From positions 62,001 to 126,000 of the forward strand of contig NZ_JAMLIE010000003.1 of the NCBI RefSeq assembly GCF_023954335.1: 64,000 nucleotides of DNA. Reading direction: 5' to 3'. Source of the stretch: Aquamicrobium sp. (lineage in GTDB: Bacteria; Pseudomonadota; Alphaproteobacteria; Rhizobiales; Rhizobiaceae). The position numbers and the translations under genes were made by a program. Below the pieces are notes generated by a model, which saw nothing but the letters and a program-made list of their open reading frames with translations, was not told where the DNA came from and did no database searches. Numbering within the stretch: the first letter of the stretch is position 1; each line of letters opens with the position of its first letter. Positions 54,362 through 61,758 of this stretch are shown here, one piece after another.

Positions 54362-54817
54362 ATGCCGGCATTGACAGAAACGCGCGACGACGAGTTCCAC
54401 CTCGACGAATGCCTGGGCTATCGCATGCTCATCACCATGAACGCGATCACCGCGCGGGTGGCGAACCGCTATTCCCGGGAGCTGGGCCTCGAAGTGCACG
54501 AAGGCCGCATCCTCACGGTCATCCGCCGCTACGGTCCGCTCTCCACCGGCGAGATCGCCCAGCGCGCGCATCTCAGCAAGCCGAAGGCCAGCCGGACGAT
54601 CCAGCTTTTCATCGCCAGGGGGCTGGTCCACAGCCAGCCCCACCCCGACGACAACCGGCTGGTCAAGCTGACGCTCACGCCCCGCGGAAACGCGCTCCAC
54701 GACAAGGTCGTGCCCATAATCCTCGAAGTCGAGGCCGAGTTGAGCGAAGCCATCGGCGCGCCGATGCGCGCGACCATGATGTCGGCGCTCGACAGCATTC
54801 GCGAGCGCCTGACATAG
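54362..54817 (+). CDS. MarR-family transcriptional regulator
   Basis: 151 residues from the ATG at 54362 (preceded by GGACAGGGG); an earlier in-frame ATG at 54290 falls inside the candidate operator. The winged HTH is YGPLSTGEIAQRAHLSKPKA, and the wing has HPDDNRLVKLTLTPRG with the conserved D-x-R. Divergent from the acyl-CoA ligase operon, so it probably represses it until a CoA ester or aromatic acid binds. Confidence 0.87.
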   Translation: MPALTETRDDEFHLDECLGYRMLITMNAITARVANRYSRELGLEVHEGRILTVIRRYGPLSTGEIAQRAHLSKPKASRTIQLFIARGLVHSQPHPDDNRLVKLTLTPRGNALHDKVVPIILEVEAELSEAIGAPMRATMMSALDSIRERLT

Positions 54818-54960
54818 GCACCGCCACCGTCGAGAATGCACGGATCGATCCGCCCACGCCGAAGGGCGATCCTCGACGGCCCCGCCATCGGCGGCTATGC
54901 TCCGGCGCACATCGTGGCGGCGTCGTCGCCGCCGGAAACCAGCATATCAGGTGATCGTCC

Positions 54961-55716
54961 ATGCCTTCCGAACCCCGCTCTCCCCGCCTCGCCGTCCTGA
55001 TCGACGCGGACAACACCTCGCCCAGGATCGCCGACGGCCTGTTCGAGGAGATCGCGCAGATCGGCGAGGCGAGCGTCCGGCGCATCTACGGCGATTTCTC
55101 GCAAGGGCGCTCGAAGGGCTGGGCCGACATCCTGGCGAAGCACGCCATCATCCCGCAGCAGCAATTCGCCTACACCACCGGCAAGAACGCCTCCGACATC
55201 ACCCTCGTCATCGACGCGATGGACCTGTTGCACAGCGGGCGGTTCGACGGCTTCTGCCTCGTCTCCTCCGACAGCGACTTCACCCGCCTCGCGGCGCGCA
55301 TCCGCGAGCAGGGCGTCGACGTGTTCGGCTTCGGCGAGCAGAAGACGCCGGAGAGCTTCCGGCAGGCCTGCCGCCGCTTCATCTACACCGAGAACCTGCT
55401 GCCGGAAGCCGCAGCCAACGAGACCAGCGCGGCCAAGCAGGCGCTGCAGCCGGCCAGCCGCGCCCGGTCGATCCTGAAAAGGGTGATCTCCCAGATGGAG
55501 ACGGAGGACGGCTGGGTTCCGCTCGGCGCGGTCGGGACGCAGCTCGCCAACCTCGCGCCGGATTTCGACCCGCGCACCTTCGGCTGCCGCAAGCTGAGCG
55601 ACCTCGTGCGCGAAACCGACGCCTTCGACATCGACCGGGTCGGCAGCGGCCCGCTGCGCATCCGGGTCAAGCAGCCCCCGACGCCGGACAGGCAGCCGAA
55701 AGCGCCCGCCCTCTAG
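54961..55716 (+). CDS. NYN-domain nuclease-like protein with C-terminal OST-HTH/LOTUS domain
   Basis: 251 residues. The PIN-like NYN core has acidic residues at Asp15 and Asp17 (VLIDADN) and Asp104 and Asp106 (SSDSDFTRL), as in LabA/MARF1-type RNases. The C-terminal part (about 165-235, RARSILKRVISQMETEDGWV to GCRKLSDLVRETDAFDID) matches OST-HTH/LOTUS RNA-binding domains. The pair suggests RNA turnover. A single gene without clear partners. Confidence 0.82.
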   Translation: MPSEPRSPRLAVLIDADNTSPRIADGLFEEIAQIGEASVRRIYGDFSQGRSKGWADILAKHAIIPQQQFAYTTGKNASDITLVIDAMDLLHSGRFDGFCLVSSDSDFTRLAARIREQGVDVFGFGEQKTPESFRQACRRFIYTENLLPEAAANETSAAKQALQPASRARSILKRVISQMETEDGWVPLGAVGTQLANLAPDFDPRTFGCRKLSDLVRETDAFDIDRVGSGPLRIRVKQPPTPDRQPKAPAL

Positions 55717-55760
55717 CCATTGCTCCTCGCTCCAGCGACATGAGGCTTCCGCCCGGCCTT

Positions 55761-55780
55761 CGATCGACTATAGTCGATCG
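55761..55780 (+). promoter_or_regulatory. Perfect 20-bp palindrome upstream of caspase gene 2
   Basis: CGATCGACTATAGTCGATCG is fully self-complementary and ends 15 nt before the ATG at 55796. It could be an operator or, as RNA, a hairpin covering the ribosome site region. No T-run follows, so it is not a standard terminator. Confidence 0.45.
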
Positions 55781-55795
55781 CGGATGGGTTGAGGC

Positions 55796-58700
55796 ATGGG
55801 GCTTGCGATGTTCTGTTTTCGCTTGGGCGTTGTTCTTGCGGTTGCGCTCACGTCGTTCCTGATCCCGCGGCCGGCTTTGGCCCTCAATCCCGACGATCTC
55901 ATTCGCGGCCTCATGGGCATCGCCGGGCAGGAGATGACGAGACAGCGGCGCGCGCCGATCCGCGTGGAGACCGGCGAGCAGCGGCTGTCGAAGGCCCAGC
56001 GGCAGCAGCTTCAGGAAGCCCTGAACGCGCGCGGGTTCAATGTCGGGAAGCCCGACGGCTCGTTCGGAGGCAACACGCGCCGGGGCATCGCGCGCTATCA
56101 GTCGTCGCGGGGCCAGCAGGCCAGCGGCTTCCTGACGAACGAGCAGATCGCCGATCTGCTGTCCTCGCCCCGCCCGCCGTCGCAATCCGCCTCCCGATCC
56201 GCGCAGGGCGGCGAAAGCGGGTTCACGATCCTCTCCGGCGTCGACTATCCGGGCAACGATCTTCGCGAAGTGAGGAACACCGATCTTCACGCCTGCCAGG
56301 CGCTCTGCGCGTCGGAAAGCCTGTGCCAGGCCTTCACGCACAACACGGCGCGCAACGTCTGCTTCCTGAAATCGGGTTTCGGCCGCACCGTCGCCTTCGC
56401 CGGGGCCGTCTCGGGACACAAGACCGCGCCCACCGCCCCCGTAGCCGGCGGCGACGGGTTCGACGTCTTCCGCGACAGCGACATCCCGCATGGCGACTTT
56501 CGCAGCGGCCTGACGGAGGCCGGCCTGCGCGACATTCCCGTGAGCGCCTGTGAGGCCGCCTGCGCCGCCGACGGGCGTTGCGCCGCCTTCACCTACAACG
56601 AAGCCAAGGCCGTCTGCTTCCTGAAGGACGCGGCCGGCGGCCGGCAGAGCTTCGCCGGCGCGATCTCCGGCATCCGCCGCGCAGGGGCGGCGCAAGGCGG
56701 CGACGATGTCGCCTGGAAGGAAGGCGAGAGCGAAGCGCGGTTCATCGCCCGCATCAGGGCGGCGGCAAAGCCGTTGGGCGGCAGTTGCGAGGCGGAGGAA
56801 GCCGCTTTCCGGCGACTGGCCTCGGCCATGCGGATCGAGCATGACGGCCCGGCCAGCGTTCAGGCGGGCAGCCCGGTCGCGTTCAGATGGGCGCATGGCG
56901 GCCAGCACGACCTTCCCCCCGTCTATCTGGTCATCACCGCCGAACAGCCCGTCCGCTTCAGCGGCGAGGGATTCTACGCCCTGCTGCCCGGCGCGCGCGC
57001 GCCGTTCGGCATCGAGGCGCAGCGCGGGCGCACGCGCGCCATCGTTCCGCTCTCGGGCAGGGATGCGCCGGCAAGCGGCGAGGTGCGCCTCCATCCGGTG
57101 CTCGCCGGGAACGCCCGCATCGACTGGTTCCTTGCCGGATATCTGCGGCAATGCGAGAAGGAAATCGCCGGCGACGGCGACGGCTTCGCGGTCGCGGTCA
57201 CGCCGGGGCTGCCGGAGATCGCCGTCGACGATCCCTTCGCCCTCTCGGCCCCGAAGCGGACCATCGCCTCGCCCGACGGCACGCGCCTGATCCGCGAATA
57301 CGAGAATCATTTCCAGCTTGTCGAGACCGGCCGCATGTCGGTCCTCGGCGACTACACCGGCACCTCCCCGCGCTTTTCGGTGACGGGCCGGTTCGTCACC
57401 TTTCAGCAGGCGGACTGGAATGAAGACGATTCCGAAAGCGCATCGTCCAACATTCTCGACGCGATCGACGGACGGCCCACGGGCAGCGCCGTCAATGTGC
57501 CGGCGGCATGGGCCCACGACGATTCCTTCGTGATCGGCGACGGATTGGGCTACGGGATCGTCGATGTCGTCAACCCGCTGCGCGCGAAAGGCGACCTCTC
57601 CGGCGACAACCGCATATCGTGCTTCGCCTGCTCGGCCTGGGACGGGACCCGCTTCCGCCTCGACCTCGAAAACAACGTCGCCGTCTTCGCCACGGAAGCC
57701 GGCGGGGAGCCCTATCTGCACATCAAGTCGCTGACGACCGACACCGTGGTCGCGCGCGACATGTGGAACGAGGACCTGCCCTCCGCCGGCGAGGCTCTGC
57801 GCCTGTTCCGGCAGCGGCATCAGGTCGCCGGCTTCAGGCAACCCGCGCTGTGGGAACTGGAAGGCGGCTTGCGGCTGTCGATGCCGCAGCTCGATCCGCT
57901 TCTGAGCGATCATCCGAGCGCAAAGGATCACGACCGCTTCGCCATCGAGCCCATCCTGCTTTCGGGCGCAGCCGCGAAGGTCGCGGCGCTCGATGGGGAG
58001 GCAAGCCTGTCGCGCAGCGTCGAATGGCGCGGCGCGACCTCGCTCGTGCCCCGCAGCAGGCCGGCGCAGACCGACTATCGCGAGAAGCTGGAGGGCTTCG
58101 GCTTCCGCTTCGCGAGCCGCGTCACGCCCGACGTGCTCTATGATTCGGCCTCCACGTTCGGGTCGGAGGACGCGCGCGACCGGCTGCGCGACGAACTGTG
58201 GCAACGGGACGAGCGGCTGCGCGAGACGATCCGCACGACCACCATGACGTCTTCCGGCCAGACCTTCACCAACAATTGCGCGTCTCCGTTCACGCGGGAC
58301 ACCGAGACGGAAGAGCGCCTGACATTCGACGCGCCGGACATCGACGCGTATGGCATGTGGAAGGCCGGCCCGAAGGAGTTCAGCTTCCTGCAGATCGCGT
58401 GCAGCGACGGCGCACGGGCCGGCGCGTCATGGACGGAGTTCTTCGTTCTCGACCGGGACCACCCCAAGGGTATCCGGGCAGTGGAATTCGCCGGTTCCTA
58501 TTTCCACCTCTACGGCGACATGCTGGTGGGCTGGAGCGAAGCGGGCGCCCAGGTCGCGGACATTTCGGATTTCGGCGGGGTCCGCAGGGTGGAGTTCCAG
58601 TCGCGGAGCAGCCTGACCACGGATGTCCGGCTGACCGAGGACCGGAACCATATCGTCCAGATCAACAGCGACGGCTCCTTCTTCGTTCACGCGCTCGACA

Positions 58701-59941
58701 GCGCCGCGCAGATCCTGGAAGGCCGGTATCTCGACGACGAGATCGTCGTCTGGATGCCCGACCTGCGCTTCGACGCGACCGCCGAGGGCGCGCACTACAT
58801 CTCGGCGCGCTTCCCCGGCAATCTCGGGCAATACACCTTCCAGCAGCTGGCGGCCCGCCTTCAGGTCGACGGGCTCGTTGACCGGCTGCTTTCCGGCGGT
58901 GAGACGTTCGAGACGCCGCAGATCGGCATTCCGCCGCGGCTGTCGGCCGAGGTCGAGGCGTCCGATGCCGGGCGCGTCTCGGTAAACGCCGCCATCGAGG
59001 CCTTCACCGCCGTCAGGGAAGTGCGCGTGTTTCAGGACGGGGTGCTCACCGACACGATCGCCGTCGGCGGCCAGGCGCGGGCGTCCTTCGACGTGCCGCG
59101 CCTTGCCGGCGCGCGCTGGATATCGCTCGTCGCGGTCGACGAGCTCGGCATGCTCAGCCTTCCCGTCGGCCGCGATCTCGGCCCCGCCGGGCCGGAGGCG
59201 TTGCCGGTGGTCCGGTCGCTGTCCGTCGGCGTCGACCGCTACGACGACGGGCGGCTCGGCAATCTCTCCTTCGCCGTTGCCGATACCCAGACCCTCGCGA
59301 AAAGCCTCGCCGCCTCCGACGGAACGTCCATCGCGCTTGCCGACTCCACGACCCTTCCCAACGAGGAAGCGTCGCGCGAGGCCGTCCTGTCGGCGATCGA
59401 GCGCATGGTGGCAGAGGCGGGCCCCGGAGAGACGCTCACCTTCTTCTTCGCCGGCCACGGCATCACCGGCGACGACGGCCGCTACTATCTCGCGACGACG
59501 ACCACCGACGCCGGCCGGATCGCCGAAACCGCCCTGCCCTGGGATGCCGTTTCGGCGATCCTCGCAAAATCGGCGGCGCGCGTGCTGGTCTTCCTCGACG
59601 CGTGCCATTCCGGCGTGGCCGGCACGGGCATGGAAGCGACCAACGATGACGCGGCCGCCGACATGCTTGCCGCCATTCCCTCGGGGCTGGTGATCCTCTC
59701 GGCGTCCAAGGGCCGGCAGTTCTCCGAGGAGAGCCCCGCGGCCGGCGGCGGCGTCTTCACCAACGCGGTGGCCGACGTCATCGCGCGCCAGCGGCCGGCC
59801 CACGACGCCAACGGCAACGGGGCCATCGAGGTCTCCGAGCTCTATGCCGGCGTCAAGCGGCTGGTCATGGAGCGGACGGACGGGCGCCAGACCCCGTGGC
59901 TGGTCCGGAACGAGATGGTCGGCGATTTCGCGCTGTTCTGA
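55796..59941 (+). CDS. Secreted multidomain protein: peptidoglycan-binding, two PAN domains, C-terminal caspase with EF-hand
   Basis: 1381 residues. Signal peptide about 1-30. PG_binding_1 lies at about 62-120 (QQLQEALNARGFNVGKPDG). Two PAN/Apple-like repeats follow at about 140-300 (CQALCASESLCQAFTHN; CEAACAADGRCAAFTYNEAK). The middle (450-1050) is beta-rich, propeller-like and unassigned. The caspase domain is at about 1135-1381, with His1221 in FFAGHGI and Cys1270 in LDACHSG. A canonical EF-hand loop sits at 1337-1348 (DANGNGAIEVSE). ATG codons 1 and 5 are both possible. Likely a periplasmic, wall-associated, calcium-responsive peptidase; function unknown. Confidence 0.83.
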   Translation: MGLAMFCFRLGVVLAVALTSFLIPRPALALNPDDLIRGLMGIAGQEMTRQRRAPIRVETGEQRLSKAQRQQLQEALNARGFNVGKPDGSFGGNTRRGIARYQSSRGQQASGFLTNEQIADLLSSPRPPSQSASRSAQGGESGFTILSGVDYPGNDLREVRNTDLHACQALCASESLCQAFTHNTARNVCFLKSGFGRTVAFAGAVSGHKTAPTAPVAGGDGFDVFRDSDIPHGDFRSGLTEAGLRDIPVSACEAACAADGRCAAFTYNEAKAVCFLKDAAGGRQSFAGAISGIRRAGAAQGGDDVAWKEGESEARFIARIRAAAKPLGGSCEAEEAAFRRLASAMRIEHDGPASVQAGSPVAFRWAHGGQHDLPPVYLVITAEQPVRFSGEGFYALLPGARAPFGIEAQRGRTRAIVPLSGRDAPASGEVRLHPVLAGNARIDWFLAGYLRQCEKEIAGDGDGFAVAVTPGLPEIAVDDPFALSAPKRTIASPDGTRLIREYENHFQLVETGRMSVLGDYTGTSPRFSVTGRFVTFQQADWNEDDSESASSNILDAIDGRPTGSAVNVPAAWAHDDSFVIGDGLGYGIVDVVNPLRAKGDLSGDNRISCFACSAWDGTRFRLDLENNVAVFATEAGGEPYLHIKSLTTDTVVARDMWNEDLPSAGEALRLFRQRHQVAGFRQPALWELEGGLRLSMPQLDPLLSDHPSAKDHDRFAIEPILLSGAAAKVAALDGEASLSRSVEWRGATSLVPRSRPAQTDYREKLEGFGFRFASRVTPDVLYDSASTFGSEDARDRLRDELWQRDERLRETIRTTTMTSSGQTFTNNCASPFTRDTETEERLTFDAPDIDAYGMWKAGPKEFSFLQIACSDGARAGASWTEFFVLDRDHPKGIRAVEFAGSYFHLYGDMLVGWSEAGAQVADISDFGGVRRVEFQSRSSLTTDVRLTEDRNHIVQINSDGSFFVHALDSAAQILEGRYLDDEIVVWMPDLRFDATAEGAHYISARFPGNLGQYTFQQLAARLQVDGLVDRLLSGGETFETPQIGIPPRLSAEVEASDAGRVSVNAAIEAFTAVREVRVFQDGVLTDTIAVGGQARASFDVPRLAGARWISLVAVDELGMLSLPVGRDLGPAGPEALPVVRSLSVGVDRYDDGRLGNLSFAVADTQTLAKSLAASDGTSIALADSTTLPNEEASREAVLSAIERMVAEAGPGETLTFFFAGHGITGDDGRYYLATTTTDAGRIAETALPWDAVSAILAKSAARVLVFLDACHSGVAGTGMEATNDDAAADMLAAIPSGLVILSASKGRQFSEESPAAGGGVFTNAVADVIARQRPAHDANGNGAIEVSELYAGVKRLVMERTDGRQTPWLVRNEMVGDFALF

Positions 59942-59949
59942 GCGCCCGC

Positions 59950-59975
59950 GCCGCGACGCGCCCGCTTGTCGCGGC
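59950..59975 (+). terminator. GC-rich hairpin after caspase gene 2
   Basis: GCCGCGAC (59950-59957) pairs with GTCGCGGC (59968-59975) around a 10-nt loop, 9 nt after the stop codon. No T-run follows, so termination would be inefficient or Rho-assisted. Confidence 0.35.
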
Positions 59976-59978
59976 AGG

Positions 59979-60005
59979 AAAACATGAGTAATAGAGGCAT
60001 GTTTT
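59979..60005 (+). promoter_or_regulatory. 8-bp inverted repeat upstream of the sigma factor gene
   Basis: AAAACATG (59979-59986) and CATGTTTT (59998-60005) flank 11 nt in the AT-richer gap before the sigma gene. This is a possible operator, for example for an iron regulator, but it does not match a Fur or RirA box clearly. Confidence 0.3.
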
Positions 60006-60020
60006 AGCCTGCCATCGCCG

Positions 60021-60596
60021 GTGGCGGCGGCCGGGGGCCCCTGTCTCCCGCCGGATACGAAAAGCGTCCGACAAGAAAAGTACGACGAGTTGAGCTGGGA
60101 CATTCACACCCTCTTCCGCCGCCACGCACGGGACATCGTCCAGTCCTTGCGCCGCCGGGGTATCAGCGAGGAGACGGCCGCGGATCTGACGCAGGACACC
60201 TTCGTGCGCGTCCTGACGTCCCCGCCTGCCACGAATGCGTCTTCGCACAATCCCGCCGGCTATCTGTTCCGGGTCGCCCGCAATCTGGGCATCGACCATC
60301 AGAGGCGCGAGCGCCTGCTGGTCCGCGTCGACCTCGCGCCGGAAGATTTCGCGGCCATCGCCGATCCCTCGCCCTCGCCGGAAGCGATCACCTACGACCG
60401 CCAGCGGCTGGCCCTGACGCAGGCCGCGCTGGCGGAGCTGCCGGAGCGGACGCGCCGGGCGTTCGAGCTGCACCGGATGGACGAGATGACGATCGCAGCG
60501 GTCGCGGCCGAGCTTGGCCTCTCCGTATCGCGCGTCTGGACCCTGATCCGCACCGCCTACGAGCATGTCGACGCCCGGCTGACGGACGGCTCCTGA
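60021..60596 (+). CDS. ECF sigma factor, FecI-like
   Basis: Sigma-70 region 2 (WDIHTLFRRHARDIVQSLRR to TQDTFVRVL) and region 4 (ALAELPERTRRAFELHRMDE to LGLSVSRVWTLIRTAYEHVD) are complete, with the short linker typical of iron-starvation sigmas. GTG at 60021 gives 191 residues; a TTG at 60090 would start just before the conserved region and is an alternative. It is followed by FecR and a TonB receptor gene, the standard surface-signalling set, and should transcribe both. Confidence 0.87.
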   Translation: MAAAGGPCLPPDTKSVRQEKYDELSWDIHTLFRRHARDIVQSLRRRGISEETAADLTQDTFVRVLTSPPATNASSHNPAGYLFRVARNLGIDHQRRERLLVRVDLAPEDFAAIADPSPSPEAITYDRQRLALTQAALAELPERTRRAFELHRMDEMTIAAVAAELGLSVSRVWTLIRTAYEHVDARLTDGS

Positions 60597-60613
60597 GCCC
60601 TCGCCGGGAAACA

Positions 60614-60637
60614 GAAAATTTCGCCCCGCCATTCGTA
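60614..60637 (+). promoter_or_regulatory. FecI-type promoter upstream of fecR-like gene
   Basis: GAAAATT at 60614-60620 and CGTA at 60634-60637 with 13 nt between, matching the -35/-10 pattern of iron-starvation sigma promoters and repeated with the same spacing before the receptor gene. Confidence 0.6.
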
Positions 60638-60675
60638 GTATGGATACGGGCAGGAGGCGGGAGGCGCAGAGTTCC

Positions 60676-61629
60676 ATGGCCGAACCATCGGAGGATCGTC
60701 ACTTGTTCCGCGAGGCGGCGGACCTCGCGATCCGCCTGCAGAACGACCCCGCCAACGCGGTTTCGCTCCGGACGGTGCAGGCATGGATGGCGCGCAGCCC
60801 ACGGCATGCCGCGGCCTGGGCGCGCGTCGCCGAAATCCACGGAATGACCGGCAAGGTCCTCGCCGACGAGCGCAAGGCCGCGCGAGGTGGCGGGCTGTCG
60901 CGGCGTGGCTTCATGATCGGCGGCGCGGTCGGCCTCGGCGCAGCCGGGGCCGGCGCGATGGCGCTGCCGGGCATGCTCCTGCGCATGCGCGCCGACCATA
61001 GGACTGAGACCGCCGAGATCCGGCGCATCGACCTGCCGGACGGCAGCGTCATGACGCTCGGCCCCGACAGCGCGGCCGCAATGGCGTTCACCGATGCGCG
61101 CCGCGGCGTCGAGCTTCTGGCCGGCATGGCCTATTTCGAGGTGGCGGGCGATCCGGCCCGGCCGTTCTCCGTGCTCTCCGGTCCGGTGACGGCGACGGCG
61201 CTCGGCACCGCCTTCGACGTGTCGAGCGATGCGGGCTTCATCTCCGTCTCGGTCGAGCATGGGCGCGTCGAGGCGCGCGCGTCGGATTCGCAGCTCAGCG
61301 CCGGCGAGGAGCTCGGGGCCGGCGACTGGATCACGCTCGACCCGTCGGCGGGAAGCGTGGTGCGCGGCACGCGGGAGGCGTTCCAGATCGCCGCCTGGCG
61401 CGGCGGCATGATCGTCGCCGAACGGGAGACCGTCGCGGCCATGGTGGCGAAGATCGCACGCTGGATGCCGGGCCGCGTCATCGTCGCCGACCCCTTCCTC
61501 GGCGCGCGCGTGGTCAGCGGCGTGTTCGACCTGAAGAATCCGCTGGGCGCGCTCGAGGCGGTGGCGCGGCCGTTCGGGGCCAAGGTCCGCGGGATGGGCA
61601 CCCTGGTCACCGTCATCTCCGCGGTGTGA
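60676..61629 (+). CDS. FecR-type anti-sigma/sigma-regulator protein
   Basis: 317 residues from the ATG at 60676; an ATG at 60640 in the same frame would add 12 and overlaps the promoter end. The N-terminal DUF4880 part (REAADLAIRLQNDPANAVSL to RSPRHAAAWARVAEIH) binds the sigma factor. A twin-arginine-like membrane segment follows (LSRRGFMIGGAVGLGAAGAG). The periplasmic FecR domain has IDLPDGSVMTLGPDSAAAM and FEVAGDPARPFSV. It relays receptor occupancy to the sigma factor. Confidence 0.88.
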   Translation: MAEPSEDRHLFREAADLAIRLQNDPANAVSLRTVQAWMARSPRHAAAWARVAEIHGMTGKVLADERKAARGGGLSRRGFMIGGAVGLGAAGAGAMALPGMLLRMRADHRTETAEIRRIDLPDGSVMTLGPDSAAAMAFTDARRGVELLAGMAYFEVAGDPARPFSVLSGPVTATALGTAFDVSSDAGFISVSVEHGRVEARASDSQLSAGEELGAGDWITLDPSAGSVVRGTREAFQIAAWRGGMIVAERETVAAMVAKIARWMPGRVIVADPFLGARVVSGVFDLKNPLGALEAVARPFGAKVRGMGTLVTVISAV

Positions 61630-61648
61630 AAATTTTCGGAGAAAGAGA

Positions 61649-61672
61649 GAAAATTCCGGCTCCCCATCCGTA
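61649..61672 (+). promoter_or_regulatory. FecI-type promoter upstream of TonB receptor gene
   Basis: GAAAATT at 61649-61655 and CGTA at 61669-61672, again with 13 nt between, and surrounding bases also resemble the fecR promoter (CCAT before CGTA, TGGATA after it). Confidence 0.62.
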
Positions 61673-61758
61673 AAGCTGGATAGGAGCCGCACTACCCAGC
61701 GATCGGGCCAAAGATCAGGCATGCCTGCTCCCCCAACGGAAAACGGAGCGGATTGGAC

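Noticed and set aside
55667..58204. 845-codon minus-strand frame opposite caspase gene 2
   Set aside because: Antisense shadow; signal peptide, PAN and caspase motifs are all on the plus strand.
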